From the NCBI GenBank assembly GCA_031549885.1, contig JAVBPD010000046.1, positions 1 to 64,000 on the forward strand: a stretch of 64,000 bases of DNA, given 5' to 3'. Made by a program: the position numbers and the translations under genes. The DNA is from WQUF01 sp031549885. GTDB taxonomy: Bacteria; Bacillota; Clostridia; Clostridiales; Clostridiaceae. Shown piece by piece: positions 54,146-62,837 of the stretch. Below the pieces are notes generated by a model that searched no databases, was not told the origin of the DNA, and was given only the letters and a program-made list of their open reading frames with translations. Position 1 is the first letter of the stretch. Every line of letters starts with the position of its first letter.

Positions 54146-54573
54146 TTTAACACTTCCTTTTCATTTATTTTTTTATAATCTATAATCATATCTTCTAAGC
54201 TTGTATTTTCCATAATAGAATTGATGCTTTCGCTTAATCTAAACCATAATAATCTTGTAGGGCAAGAATCCATATTGGAACAGGTTTCACCTTCTATGCA
54301 ATTTGATATTCCAACTGGACCTTCTACTGCATTTATTATTTCTTTAATAGATATATCCTTAGGTTCTTTGCCTAAAGTGTATCCCCCACTTGCTCCCCTT
54401 ATACTTGAAATTATGTTTGCTTTTCTAAGGGTTGCAAATAGCTGTTCTAAGTAGTATTCTGATATATTCTGCCTTTCGGCTATGGATTTAATATTTACTG
54501 GACCATTGGTAGAATTAATGGCTAAATCTACCATGGCTTTTACACTATATCTTCCCTTAGTAGATAATTTCAA
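54142..54573 (-). CDS. iscR: Rrf2-family regulator IscR
   Basis: About 143 residues. The winged helix begins LSTKGRYSVKAMVDLA. The cluster-binding cysteines are NCIEGETCSNMDSC, spaced C-x5-C-x5-C, between residues 90 and 105. With an Fe-S cluster bound, IscR represses isc genes. Start at TTG 54573 after GGTG, giving the usual MKLSTKGRY N-terminus; an ATG four codons up lacks a ribosome site. Confidence 0.92.
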   Translation of the reverse strand: MKLSTKGRYSVKAMVDLAINSTNGPVNIKSIAERQNISEYYLEQLFATLRKANIISSIRGASGGYTLGKEPKDISIKEIINAVEGPVGISNCIEGETCSNMDSCPTRLLWFRLSESINSIMENTSLEDMIIDYKKINEKEVLK

Positions 54574-54598
54574 ATTTATCACCATCTTTTCTAATGTT

Positions 54599-54621
54599 GA
54601 GTAATTAACTAGGGATTACTC
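54599..54621. promoter_or_regulatory. Probable IscR operator
   Basis: GAGTAAT and ATTACTC in perfect inversion around 9 bases, covering about +1 to +23 of the isc transcript. Rrf2 regulators bind such dyads; assignment to IscR rests on position. Confidence 0.6.
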
Positions 54622-54628
54622 TAAATTC

Positions 54629-54657
54629 ATATTATCAAATCAGAGTTAAACTGTCAA
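54629..54657 (-). promoter_or_regulatory. Promoter of the isc operon
   Basis: On the minus strand TTGACA (54657-54652), 17 bases, TAATAT (54634-54629). Confidence 0.82.
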
Positions 54658-54686
54658 CATTATTTTATAATTGATTAAAACATGTT

Positions 54687-54716
54687 TTGTCTGTTAAAAT
54701 AATTACAGCATATACT
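54687..54716 (+). promoter_or_regulatory. Possible promoter of the MATE gene
   Basis: TTGTCT (54687-54692), 18 bases, TATACT (54711-54716), about 30 bp before the start codon. Confidence 0.5.
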
Positions 54717-54744
54717 TTATTATTTTTAATTTATGGAGTTATTT

Positions 54745-56145
54745 ATGAAAAAATATGATTTAACCGAAGGAAATATTTTAAACAAGCTTCTGCTTGTAGC
54801 TTTACCTATAATGGGAACTCAGTTTATCCAAATGACTTATAACATGGTAGATATGTTTTGGCTTGGAAGGCTTGGGGAAAAAAGCGCAGGTGCTGTAGCT
54901 GCTTCTGGAACATCTGGACTTTATATGTGGCTTATGATGGCTTTTATGCTCTTAGGTCGTATGGGCTCTGAGATAGGAGTTTCTCAACATCTTGGTAAAA
55001 AGGATATTGAAGGAGCAAAGGATTTTTCTCAAAATTCTCTTTTTATATCTTTTGTTTTAGGCATAAGCTGTGCCATCATATGCTTTGTGTTTAACAAACA
55101 GCTTATATCATTTTTTAAAATAATGGAATCCGATGTTGCATCTGATGCAGCTAGATATCTATCAATAGTTGGACTTGCCTGCCCATTTACATTTGTCACT
55201 GCTTCTTTAACTGGAACCTTTAATGGCTCTGGAAATTCAAGATTATCTTTTATGGCAAATTCAATTGGACTAATTATAAATATAATTTTAGATCCAATAT
55301 TTATATTCATCTTTAATCTTGGCGTTATTGGTGCAGCTATTGCAACTTCTATAGCACAGGTTATTGTATGTATTATTTTCTTAACATCCATTAAAAAATA
55401 CAAAGAAAGGCCTTTCCATAGCTATTCTTTCTTTGTAAAGCCATCTATAGATAAAATTTTAAAAATATTTAAATGGTGTACTCCTATTGCAATTGAAAGC
55501 TTTCTGTTTTCTTTTTTAAGCATGACAATTACCCGCTTTGTTTCGCAGTTTGGAGCAGGTGCTATTTCTGTTCAAAATGTCGGAGTTCAAATAGAATCCT
55601 TATCTTGGCTTATTGGTGGCGGTTTTGGTTCTGCTCTCACTTCTTATGTAGGACAAAACTTTGGCGCTAAAAAGTGGGCAAGAATTCACAGAGGGTATAA
55701 AATTTCTGTGCTTGTCATGGGCATTTGGGGAGTAATGGTAACTTTAATTTTATATTTTGGTGGCAAATATATATTTTACTTATTTTTACCTGACGCAAAC
55801 CTTATGAAAATAGGCGACAATTATCTTAAAATACTTTCTTTTTGCCAATTAGCAGGTTGCCTTGAATCAATTTCTTCAGGTGCTTTTCGTGGAACAGGTA
55901 AAACAATACCACCTTCTTTTGTCAGCATAACATCTAATACAATTAGGGTGCCACTTGCATATTTTCTTTCAAGGACAGCTTTAGGGTTAAATGGAATTTG
56001 GCTTGGCGTCACTATTGGCGCATTTATTCGCGGCGCATGGATTTTTATTTGGAGAATTATTGAATCAAGAAAAGAACCAAAATTTGATTTAGATGATGCC
56101 TTTGTTCCTATTTCTCAAAAAGATGAATTAGTTATAAATGAATGA
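54745..56145 (+). CDS. MATE-family multidrug/cation antiporter
   Basis: About 466 residues, twelve predicted membrane helices in two MatE halves. The first half opens ILNKLLLVALPIMGTQFIQ and YNMVDMFWLGRLGE, both typical of NorM/DinF-like exporters; the second half has IQNVGVQIESLSWLIGGGFG. I start at ATG 54745 (MKKYDLTEGN), 6 bases after GGAG; an ATG four codons upstream lacks a site. Exports drugs or metabolites using Na+ or H+; substrate unknown. It converges on the surface-protein gene and shares its terminator. Confidence 0.92.
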   Translation: MKKYDLTEGNILNKLLLVALPIMGTQFIQMTYNMVDMFWLGRLGEKSAGAVAASGTSGLYMWLMMAFMLLGRMGSEIGVSQHLGKKDIEGAKDFSQNSLFISFVLGISCAIICFVFNKQLISFFKIMESDVASDAARYLSIVGLACPFTFVTASLTGTFNGSGNSRLSFMANSIGLIINIILDPIFIFIFNLGVIGAAIATSIAQVIVCIIFLTSIKKYKERPFHSYSFFVKPSIDKILKIFKWCTPIAIESFLFSFLSMTITRFVSQFGAGAISVQNVGVQIESLSWLIGGGFGSALTSYVGQNFGAKKWARIHRGYKISVLVMGIWGVMVTLILYFGGKYIFYLFLPDANLMKIGDNYLKILSFCQLAGCLESISSGAFRGTGKTIPPSFVSITSNTIRVPLAYFLSRTALGLNGIWLGVTIGAFIRGAWIFIWRIIESRKEPKFDLDDAFVPISQKDELVINE

Positions 56146-56176
56146 GAATACCAATTAAAACTGGTATTCTCATTTT
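56144..56176. terminator. Bidirectional terminator
   Basis: GAGAATACCA and TGGTATTCTC (10-bp stem, 8-base loop) with T-rich flanks. It serves the MATE gene on the plus strand and the surface-protein gene on the minus strand, and overlaps both stop regions. Confidence 0.85.
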
Positions 56177-58461
56177 ATATTAATATTAAAATAAGTGTAT
56201 TTTTCGCCTGTTGTAGGAAGCGATCCAGTGCTGTTATTATTTGTAGTATTGCTATTTGTGCTATTGTTATTTGTAGCATTATTGCCATATACTGTAGCAT
56301 TCACAATAGCTATATCATTCCCTGAGCTATCTTTTCCGCTTATAGCTGGCAAAATGTTAATTCTTATGGCAACTTTATATTGCCCTGCTGAATTTTTTAT
56401 ATTAGTTGCATCTATTTTAAGTTTATCTGTTAAATCAATGCCTAGCTTGATATTCCAAGCTTTTATTTCAGCTTTATTTATTATATCAGCATCAGTTAGC
56501 GTATCTACTTCACTTACATTAATAGAAAAATCATGTGCATCAATAGCATTATCTCCTATTAATACAGTGTCTTTACCTTTTATAGTTATAACGCATTTTG
56601 CAGTTGTTGTATTTCCATCATTATCAGTTAAACCGTAGTTTATAGTGTATACTCCAACTTTTAATACATTAAGGTTTCCTGTAATAACAACCTTATCTTT
56701 TAAATCATCCCCATCTTCTGGGTCACTAGCTTCACTTATTAAGCTTTTCGTATCAACTTGTGTTCCTAAATCAAATATTTCATAATCAGGTACTTCTAAC
56801 GTAGGAGCTTCTCCTATGCTTTGCCCACCAGTAACATTAGTAGTATTAATACCATGACTTGAGCTACTTGTGTTTGAACCACTCGTATTTAGGCTACTTG
56901 TATTTGGGCTACTTGTGTTTGAACTACTCGTATTTAGGCTACTTGTATTTGGGCTACTTGTGTTCGGGCTACTTGTATTTAGGCTACTCGTGTTTGAACC
57001 ACTCGTATTTAGGCTACTTGTGTTTGAGCCACTTGTATTTAAACTACTTGTATTTAAACTACTTGTATTTAAACTACTTGTATTTGAACCACTTGTGTTT
57101 GAACCACTTGTATTTAAACTACTTGTATTTGGGCTACTTGTGATTGAACTACTTGTGTTTAGGCTACTTGTGTTTAGGCTACTTGTGTTTGAGCTACTTG
57201 TGTTTGAACTACTTGTATTTAAACCACTTGTGTTTGAGCTACTTGTATTTGAGCTACTTGTATTTGAGCTACTTGTATTTGAACTACTTGTATTTGAACT
57301 ACTTGTATTTAAATTACTTGTGTTTGAGCCACTTGTATTTGAACTATCGTTTTCGTTTTCTTCATCTTCTTCATATATGAAGATAAATTCGTGATCTTCT
57401 GTTATTGTAGCATCTTTAATACTATTGCCTTTACTTAATGTTCCATCAATTTTAATTGCAACTGCAACATAACCATCTATGTCAGGAGCATCTTTGCTAT
57501 ACTTCCCATTTTTATCAACATGAGTTGTAGTTGAAGGCCTTAGCACAGTCCCATCTTTTGTTTCATACTTTTCTGTTATAAAACATCCAGGGTCGCTATC
57601 TGGTATTCCATCCTCGTTGCTATCAGCAGTGTATATAAAAACAATTTCATGGTTACTATTAATACTATCATTTGTAACAGTATCACCTTCCATTATTTCT
57701 CCATCAATTTTAATTGCAATTACAATATATTTTTTTATTTCAGGTGCTTTCCTACTATATGATCTATTTCTAATAACATGAGTTGATGTATCAGGTGATA
57801 TTTCATTTCCTTTTTCATCTTGATATTTTTCTGTTATTGTAAATCCAGGATCATCATCTGGTACTCCATCATTATCGCTATCGACTTTATAAATATAAAT
57901 TACTTCAACACTTTGAGTAATTGAGGTAATACCAATATCAGGATCACCCATTAATTTACCATTAAACTTTGAATTAACTGCTACATAACCCTTTATCTCA
58001 GGAGCTGTTGCTTCAAAGTTAGAATTCCACTCAACATCTGTAACCTTATCTTCAGCTATTGGAGTTCCATCTTCTTTTTGGAATTTCTCTGTAACTTTAT
58101 AATCTTCATCATCATCAGGTATGCCATTATTATTTTTATCATCAGCATAAACAAAGATGACTACAAGATCTTTACCAACATCATCAACATTTACAACAGT
58201 ATTTTCATACTTTTTGTCACCAACTTTAAAATATAAATAAACATAGTCTTTAATGTCAGGAGCCTCTTTTTCATACTTGCCTTTTGAAGCCACACTTGTG
58301 GAAGTATCATTTTTAACAGTTGTTCCCTTTGTATCTTGGTATTTTTCTGTAATTATAAAAGTTTCAGCTGCTTGTATTAAAATAGCATTTAAACAAAAAA
58401 TACTTAAAAACAAAATGGAAATTAAAATATTATATGCATCTCTAAATTTATTCAAAATCAT
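56170..58461 (-). CDS. Repeat-rich surface protein with MucBP-like domains
   Basis: 763 residues. A signal peptide ends near IQA-AE (residue 33). Four MucBP-like repeats follow (about 35-365), each starting EKYQ/EKFQ/EKYE, linked by DxNxDGxPDxD segments resembling calcium-binding thrombospondin type 3 motifs. Then comes a Ser/Thr/Asn-rich region made of 32 five-residue repeats, an immunoglobulin-like domain (about 560-640, YTINYGLTDNDGNTTTAK), and a last domain ending in an Asn/Thr stretch. The C-terminus is SLPTTGEKYTYFNINIK: a sortase motif but no hydrophobic stretch or basic tail. MucBP domains bind mucin or glycans in other bacteria. ATG after GGAG. Confidence 0.88.
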   Translation of the reverse strand: MILNKFRDAYNILISILFLSIFCLNAILIQAAETFIITEKYQDTKGTTVKNDTSTSVASKGKYEKEAPDIKDYVYLYFKVGDKKYENTVVNVDDVGKDLVVIFVYADDKNNNGIPDDDEDYKVTEKFQKEDGTPIAEDKVTDVEWNSNFEATAPEIKGYVAVNSKFNGKLMGDPDIGITSITQSVEVIYIYKVDSDNDGVPDDDPGFTITEKYQDEKGNEISPDTSTHVIRNRSYSRKAPEIKKYIVIAIKIDGEIMEGDTVTNDSINSNHEIVFIYTADSNEDGIPDSDPGCFITEKYETKDGTVLRPSTTTHVDKNGKYSKDAPDIDGYVAVAIKIDGTLSKGNSIKDATITEDHEFIFIYEEDEENENDSSNTSGSNTSNLNTSSSNTSSSNTSSSNTSSSNTSSSNTSGLNTSSSNTSSSNTSSLNTSSLNTSSSITSSPNTSSLNTSGSNTSGSNTSSLNTSSLNTSSLNTSGSNTSSLNTSGSNTSSLNTSSPNTSSPNTSSLNTSSSNTSSPNTSSLNTSGSNTSSSSHGINTTNVTGGQSIGEAPTLEVPDYEIFDLGTQVDTKSLISEASDPEDGDDLKDKVVITGNLNVLKVGVYTINYGLTDNDGNTTTAKCVITIKGKDTVLIGDNAIDAHDFSINVSEVDTLTDADIINKAEIKAWNIKLGIDLTDKLKIDATNIKNSAGQYKVAIRINILPAISGKDSSGNDIAIVNATVYGNNATNNNSTNSNTTNNNSTGSLPTTGEKYTYFNINIK
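56866..57345 (-). repeat. 32 tandem copies of a 15-bp unit
   Basis: Exactly 480 bp in a 15-bp period, with units such as acttgtatttgaact on the plus strand. Each encodes S-x-N-T-S with x = S, L, G or P. The unit is a multiple of three, so slippage keeps the frame and alters only the stalk length. Between copies most changes fall in the x codon. Confidence 0.97.
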
Positions 58462-58603
58462 TTTCTCCTACATATCTTATTTTCAATTATTATTTTTAAT
58501 TCAATTAATTTTTATTCATTTTTTAATAATTTTATATTATTATTCGACTAATTATATCATTTATCATCATAAATAAGTATACCCAATTTTTAAATTTTAA
58601 TTA

Positions 58604-58632
58604 TTGACATGTGTACTGTATTATTGTATTAT
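58604..58632 (+). promoter_or_regulatory. Promoter of the GntR/ABC operon
   Basis: TTGACA (58604-58609), 17 bases, TATTAT (58627-58632). The -10 box lies inside the palindrome at 58614-58655. Confidence 0.83.
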
Positions 58633-58655
58633 ATACTTAATACAATAATACAGTA
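58614..58655. promoter_or_regulatory. Operator: 18-bp perfect inverted repeat
   Basis: TACTGTATTATTGTATTA and its exact complement flank TATACT. Beyond a one-base bulge, TGTAC/GTACA extends it further. YtrA-type GntR regulators repress their own operons through such dyads, so the adjacent gene product is the likely ligand. Confidence 0.85.
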
Positions 58656-58674
58656 GTACAAAGTAGGTGATAAG

Positions 58675-59046
58675 ATGGAGTTTAACAACAACATACCTAT
58701 ATATCAGCAAATTGTTGATATCATTAAGCAAAAAATAATTTCAGGTGAATTAAAACCTGGTGATAAGATAAAACCAGTTAGAGAATTTGCAGAAGAATTA
58801 AACGTTAATCCCAATACTGTTCAAAAGGCCTTTAGTTATTTAGAATTTGAAAAACTTCTCTACTCTGAGAGAACTAGCGGAAGATATGTTACTAAAGATA
58901 AAAAAATTGTTGCTGATCTTAAGAAAAAAATGATATTTAGCATCATAAAAAATTTTTTTTATAATATGGATCAAATGGGAATTACCAAAGAAGAAAGCCT
59001 TCAAATTATAGAAGAATATTTAAAAGGAGATTTTAAAAATGAATGA
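58675..59046 (+). CDS. GntR-family regulator, YtrA subfamily
   Basis: 123 residues: the winged helix IPIYQQIVDIIKQKIISGELKPGDKI, with PVREFAEELNVNPNTVQKAF as recognition region, and a short C-terminal helical part instead of a large effector domain, which defines the YtrA group. It starts at ATG 58675 after TAGGTGA and overlaps the ABC ATPase by 8 bases. It probably represses this operon through the palindrome 20 bp upstream. Cell-wall-acting antibiotics trigger related systems, but no trigger is visible here. Confidence 0.93.
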   Translation: MEFNNNIPIYQQIVDIIKQKIISGELKPGDKIKPVREFAEELNVNPNTVQKAFSYLEFEKLLYSERTSGRYVTKDKKIVADLKKKMIFSIIKNFFYNMDQMGITKEESLQIIEEYLKGDFKNE

Positions 59047-59737
59047 GATTTTAAAGGTTTCTAATGTATCAAAATTTTATGGTAGAAAACAAGCTTTAAA
59101 TAATTTAAGCTTTAACGTTGAAAAAGGATCAATTACTGGGCTTTTAGGTCCTAATGGAAGTGGTAAAACGACGATAATAAAAATTATAAATTCCCTTATT
59201 GATGACTATAGCGGTGAAGTATTAATTTGCAATAAAAAAATTGGGACAAATACAAAGGAGTTAATATCTTATTTACCTGATGTGGATTTTTTAAGAAATG
59301 ACATGAAAATTAAAAGCACAGTTGATATGTATAGCGACTTTTTTAAATCTTTTGATAAAGTAAAAGCGCATGAAATGATAAAAGTTGTTGGACTTGATGA
59401 GACAAATCGAATTAAGGAGCTTTCAAAGGGAAATAAAGAAAAATTACAATTGGTTCTAACAATGTCAAGACAAGCCATGCTATACATCTTTGATGAACCA
59501 ATTGCAGGGGTCGACCCAGCTGCTAGGGATTTTATAATAGATACTATCATTAAAAATTATCACGAAGATGGAGCTCTTTTAATATCCACGCATTTAATAA
59601 GCGACATTGAACATATAATAGACAAGGTTATTTTCATTAAAGATGGTGTGAAAGTTTTAGATGATGATGGGGAAAACATTAGAGTAAACCATAACAAATC
59701 CATAGACGCTGTATTTAGGGAGGTATTTAAATGTTAG
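59039..59737 (+). CDS. ABC transporter ATP-binding protein
   Basis: 232 residues: Walker A GPNGSGKTTI (about 38), a degenerate signature IKELSKGNKEKLQL in place of LSGGQ, Walker B MLYIFDEPIAGVDP, switch His in LISTHLIS. The LSKGNKEK form is common in YtrB/BcrA-like drug and lantibiotic exporters. It overlaps the GntR gene upstream and the permease downstream, one coupled operon. Confidence 0.94.
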   Translation: MNEILKVSNVSKFYGRKQALNNLSFNVEKGSITGLLGPNGSGKTTIIKIINSLIDDYSGEVLICNKKIGTNTKELISYLPDVDFLRNDMKIKSTVDMYSDFFKSFDKVKAHEMIKVVGLDETNRIKELSKGNKEKLQLVLTMSRQAMLYIFDEPIAGVDPAARDFIIDTIIKNYHEDGALLISTHLISDIEHIIDKVIFIKDGVKVLDDDGENIRVNHNKSIDAVFREVFKC

Positions 59738-60492
59738 GAAAATTATTAAAATATGATTTTAAAGCAGGATCTCAAATAATGATTACAATTATAATTTCAA
59801 TGGCAGTATTTTTAGGATTATCGCTTATTTTAATATCATTTAACAGCCAAATATTAAATTCTTTAATTTATATTATAAGCACATTTGCATCTATTGGACT
59901 CTTTGGAGCTTTTGCTATAATCCGCATACTTTATTTTTACAATACCATGACTAAAAATGAAAGCTATTTTACTTTTAGCATTCCTTCAAGTGTAAACAAA
60001 ATAGTGTTTTCAAAAATATTTACTTCATTTATTTGGGGCCTTATATGTATTTTATGCTTATTAACTTATTGGACTGTATTATTTAAATTCACTGGAAGTT
60101 TAAATAATGTTATTGAAGTATTTGATAATATGATTAATTTTGCAGTATTTGTTATACTTTTTCAGTTTTTATTTATAACCATACTTATAGCTTTTTCCAT
60201 TAGTTTATCCATTTACTCTAAATTTAAAAACAATATAAACGGAGTTATTATAAGCATAATCTCTTATGTTTTGCTTTCAAATGCATGCGGTATAATACAG
60301 CTTATTGTTTTAGCTATTAGCCAGTTTTTTCAAGGTAACCTTTTTAAAATAATGAACAATGAGATTGTGGAGGATAGCTTAATTAAATTGTTTAACAGTT
60401 CTATAATTTCCATATCTACAATTTACTTTATTGCAGCAATGTTGCTATATTTTTTAACTGTTAAAATATTTTCTAAATATAAATCTATATAA
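59731..60492 (+). CDS. ABC transporter permease (membrane subunit)
   Basis: 253 residues with about six hydrophobic segments: IMITIIISMAVFLGLSLILI near the N-terminus, then paired helices to AMLLYFLTVKIFSKY at the end. No larger domain. It partners the ATPase (ATG overlaps by 7 bases). Sequence family is too diverse to name the cargo; YtrA-type control suggests a response to envelope stress. Confidence 0.87.
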   Translation: MLGKLLKYDFKAGSQIMITIIISMAVFLGLSLILISFNSQILNSLIYIISTFASIGLFGAFAIIRILYFYNTMTKNESYFTFSIPSSVNKIVFSKIFTSFIWGLICILCLLTYWTVLFKFTGSLNNVIEVFDNMINFAVFVILFQFLFITILIAFSISLSIYSKFKNNINGVIISIISYVLLSNACGIIQLIVLAISQFFQGNLFKIMNNEIVEDSLIKLFNSSIISISTIYFIAAMLLYFLTVKIFSKYKSI

Positions 60493-60497
60493 ACATA

Positions 60498-60529
60498 AAT
60501 ACCTTAGCTCTATTTAAAGCTAAGGTATT
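60498..60529. terminator. Bidirectional terminator
   Basis: AATACCTTAGCT and AGCTAAGGTATT (12-bp stem, 8-base loop) between the permease gene and the convergent response-regulator gene. Confidence 0.87.
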
Positions 60530-60543
60530 AGTTTATTTGTGGC

Positions 60544-61296
60544 TTATTTCATAATGTTAATATTTTCATATGCTTTTAACAAACCTTTTAAAAGCCTTCT
60601 TGATATAATACATTCAGATCCATTTTTCATTATAGCTATTTTTTCTCTAATGTCTATAGCAGATATATTTTCTACATTTACTATATAAGAATTGTGACAC
60701 CTGTAAAAACTTTTATCTAGCTCTTTTTGAATATCCTTCATTTTAGCATAAAATTCTAGTATTCTGTTGAACAAATGTAGGTTAATTTTATGCATTGCAT
60801 TTGATGTTTCAAAAAACAGTATTTCACTGCATTCAATATTCATAACCTTTTCCTCAAGTTTTAGTTTAAATATTTTTTTCTTTAAGATATTGCTATTTAA
60901 ATGCTTTTCATAAGCATTTAAAATACATTTATGAATCTTTTCTTGAACATTTTTCATGGTATCTTTTATAATATAATCCATGGCTTCAATGTTATACTCA
61001 AAGGTTAAAAGCGTCATTTCTGCATGTGTAGTTACAAATACTATAAAACCTTGTGGATCGTATTTCCTTATTTCTTTTGCTAAAAAGATACCATTTATTT
61101 TGTTTTTTAAATCAATATCTAAAAAGTAAATCCCTGTTTCTTTAACATTTTTCACATGCTCTAGTACATCTTGTGGATCGTCGCTTGACATTTCAATTTT
61201 AATATCTAGCTTTTCTACCTCAATAGTATCTTGAATTATTTTTAAAAATTGATCTCTTTGACTTTTAACATCTTCACAAATATAAACCTTAAGCAT
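60544..61296 (-). CDS. LytTR response regulator (AgrA-like)
   Basis: 250 residues. Receiver domain (1 to about 125) with IYFLDIDLKNKINGIFLA holding the phospho-acceptor Asp (about 59), Glu/Asp pair YICEDVKS at the N-terminus and TTHAEM for the switch Thr. LytTR DNA-binding domain (about 140-245), SFYRCHNSYIVNVENI. LytTR proteins bind 9-bp direct repeats 12 bp apart (21-bp period); a 21-bp tandem repeat occurs at 62860-62896. ATG after GAGG. It follows the kinase gene by 16 bp. Confidence 0.93.
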   Translation of the reverse strand: MLKVYICEDVKSQRDQFLKIIQDTIEVEKLDIKIEMSSDDPQDVLEHVKNVKETGIYFLDIDLKNKINGIFLAKEIRKYDPQGFIVFVTTHAEMTLLTFEYNIEAMDYIIKDTMKNVQEKIHKCILNAYEKHLNSNILKKKIFKLKLEEKVMNIECSEILFFETSNAMHKINLHLFNRILEFYAKMKDIQKELDKSFYRCHNSYIVNVENISAIDIREKIAIMKNGSECIISRRLLKGLLKAYENINIMK

Positions 61297-61312
61297 TAAT
61301 TTACCTCTTAAT

Positions 61313-62635
61313 TTATCTTCTAATATTCAATACTTGCCTAAATTCACCATGATTAAATAAAGTATCTAATGTGACATTTTGGTAATGATTTAAAATTAAT
61401 CTAAGATTATATAGTCCCATACCTCTATTTTCACCTTTAGTAGAAAATCCTTTAACAAAAATTTTCTGTAAATTTAAATCGCTTTCATTGTAACTGTTTA
61501 CAATTATTATTTTTATGCTAAATTTATCATCTATAATTGCAAATTGAAGCTCAGGGCTTTCACAATTTAATGATTCCTCTATAGCATTATCAAGCAAGAT
61601 TCCAACACATCTACACAAATCAATAATATCAAAATTTATGTTTTCTATAGGGTTAACTATTTCAATATTTATATTAATACCTTTTTCTTGAGCTACTATG
61701 ATTTTTGAAGATACAACACCTTTTAATTCAGGTATCCTTATGTTTTTAAGCGTTCCTATTTTTATATTTTTCTTTTCTATATCCTCATTTAAAGGAATAA
61801 TCCTTTCATAAAAAAACTTCTCAAGCTCTTTATATTTTTTTTCTTGAATATATCCATACATAGCTGATAATATATTCATGTAATCATGCCTAAATCCTCT
61901 CATTTCGGTATATAGCGCCTCTAAATTTTCAGTGTATTCTTTAAGGTTTTTAAGATCTTCTTCTTTCTTTTTAATATCAAATTCTTTTTTTACATCGTTT
62001 AAAATTATTCTAATGATTATCATAAGTAAAATAAAGTATATGATAAACATTACTGCATTTATAAGGTCTATGTTTAAATTTGTGATTGGGTTTCCATTTT
62101 GCCCTCTTATAATTATATTTGCATAAAATATTATAAGCGTTAAAAGTAAGCTTATGATTAAAAGTATTGCTGTTTTACTTTTAAACTCAATTATATTAAA
62201 ATCTAATCTTTTGTGTATAAAAGAAGCAAGTAATTTACTAATTAATATATTTAATATTAAAATAATAAATAGTAAAAATACAAATTTTGGTCCACTTCGT
62301 TCTATTCTTCTATTATCTATAAATGAATTATAAAAAATAATTACAATATTCTCTGAAATGATGGTTATTATAAGGGCAAATATAGGTATTGTTATGCTTT
62401 TTAATAAATTTTTTTCTGATCTATATAGTAATATAATTGCTATTATTAGCATTAGAATTAAAATAACATAATTATTTATGTTGAGATATATGATTAACAT
62501 ACCAATAGCTTGTACAGAAATAACATATAATAAAAATCTTTTAGATATTATTTTCCATTTTGATAATATAGCAAATGGAATTCCAACTGAGATAATTGTG
62601 TCAAATAAAGAAATAACTGTATATATATCTAACAT
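61313..62635 (-). CDS. Sensor histidine kinase, AgrC/GHKL type
   Basis: 440 residues. Six to seven membrane helices fill 1 to about 215, as in peptide-sensing AgrC kinases. A coiled-coil linker follows, then the phospho-His in MRGFRHDYMNILSAM (about 250), and the ATP-binding GHKL domain with LLDNAIEE (N-box) and ENRGMGLYNLRLI (G-box). No extracellular domain, so ligand sensing would be within the membrane, as for autoinducing peptides. No agrB or agrD is seen nearby. Confidence 0.92.
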   Translation of the reverse strand: MLDIYTVISLFDTIISVGIPFAILSKWKIISKRFLLYVISVQAIGMLIIYLNINNYVILILMLIIAIILLYRSEKNLLKSITIPIFALIITIISENIVIIFYNSFIDNRRIERSGPKFVFLLFIILILNILISKLLASFIHKRLDFNIIEFKSKTAILLIISLLLTLIIFYANIIIRGQNGNPITNLNIDLINAVMFIIYFILLMIIIRIILNDVKKEFDIKKKEEDLKNLKEYTENLEALYTEMRGFRHDYMNILSAMYGYIQEKKYKELEKFFYERIIPLNEDIEKKNIKIGTLKNIRIPELKGVVSSKIIVAQEKGININIEIVNPIENINFDIIDLCRCVGILLDNAIEESLNCESPELQFAIIDDKFSIKIIIVNSYNESDLNLQKIFVKGFSTKGENRGMGLYNLRLILNHYQNVTLDTLFNHGEFRQVLNIRR

Positions 62636-62688
62636 ATAAACCTAAACCTCTTACCCTTGTACCCTCTAATTTTAATATCGATTATAAT

Positions 62689-62717
62689 ATTATAAGAGAG
62701 CATTTAACATAAGTCTA
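62689..62717 (-). promoter_or_regulatory. Likely promoter of the two-component operon
   Basis: On the minus strand TAGACT (62717-62712), 17 bases, TATAAT (62694-62689). Confidence 0.65.
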
Positions 62718-62774
62718 CATAAAATTACTGGGTAAAATTCAAATACTATGAAGAAAACAAAGCAAAAGAAACAA

Positions 62775-62837
62775 AATGCAGTATAAATAATTAATTGTAA
62801 TTTTTTAAATTTTACTATATTGATTAAATACTGCATT
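62775..62837. repeat. Inverted repeat AATGCAGTAT / ATACTGCATT
   Basis: 10-bp perfect arms at 62775-62784 and 62828-62837, 43 bases apart. The right arm belongs to the duplicated module; the second module keeps its own ATACTGCATT at 63789-63798, there paired with a nearer CAGTAT at 63776-63781. Confidence 0.7.

Noticed and set aside
56866..57345. CRISPR-like appearance of regular repeats
   Set aside because: The period is 15 bp with no spacers, and it is in frame within a coding gene.
56859..57394. Long open frames on the plus strand (Leu/Val/Phe- or Tyr/Leu-rich) opposite the surface-protein repeats
   Set aside because: They are mirror images of the 15-bp repeat, which lacks stop codons in several antisense frames; no ribosome sites, and the composition is pure repeat.
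58462..58600. Promoter for the surface-protein gene
   Set aside because: The stretch is so A/T-rich that many TATAAT-like boxes exist; none has a convincing -35 partner, so none is called.
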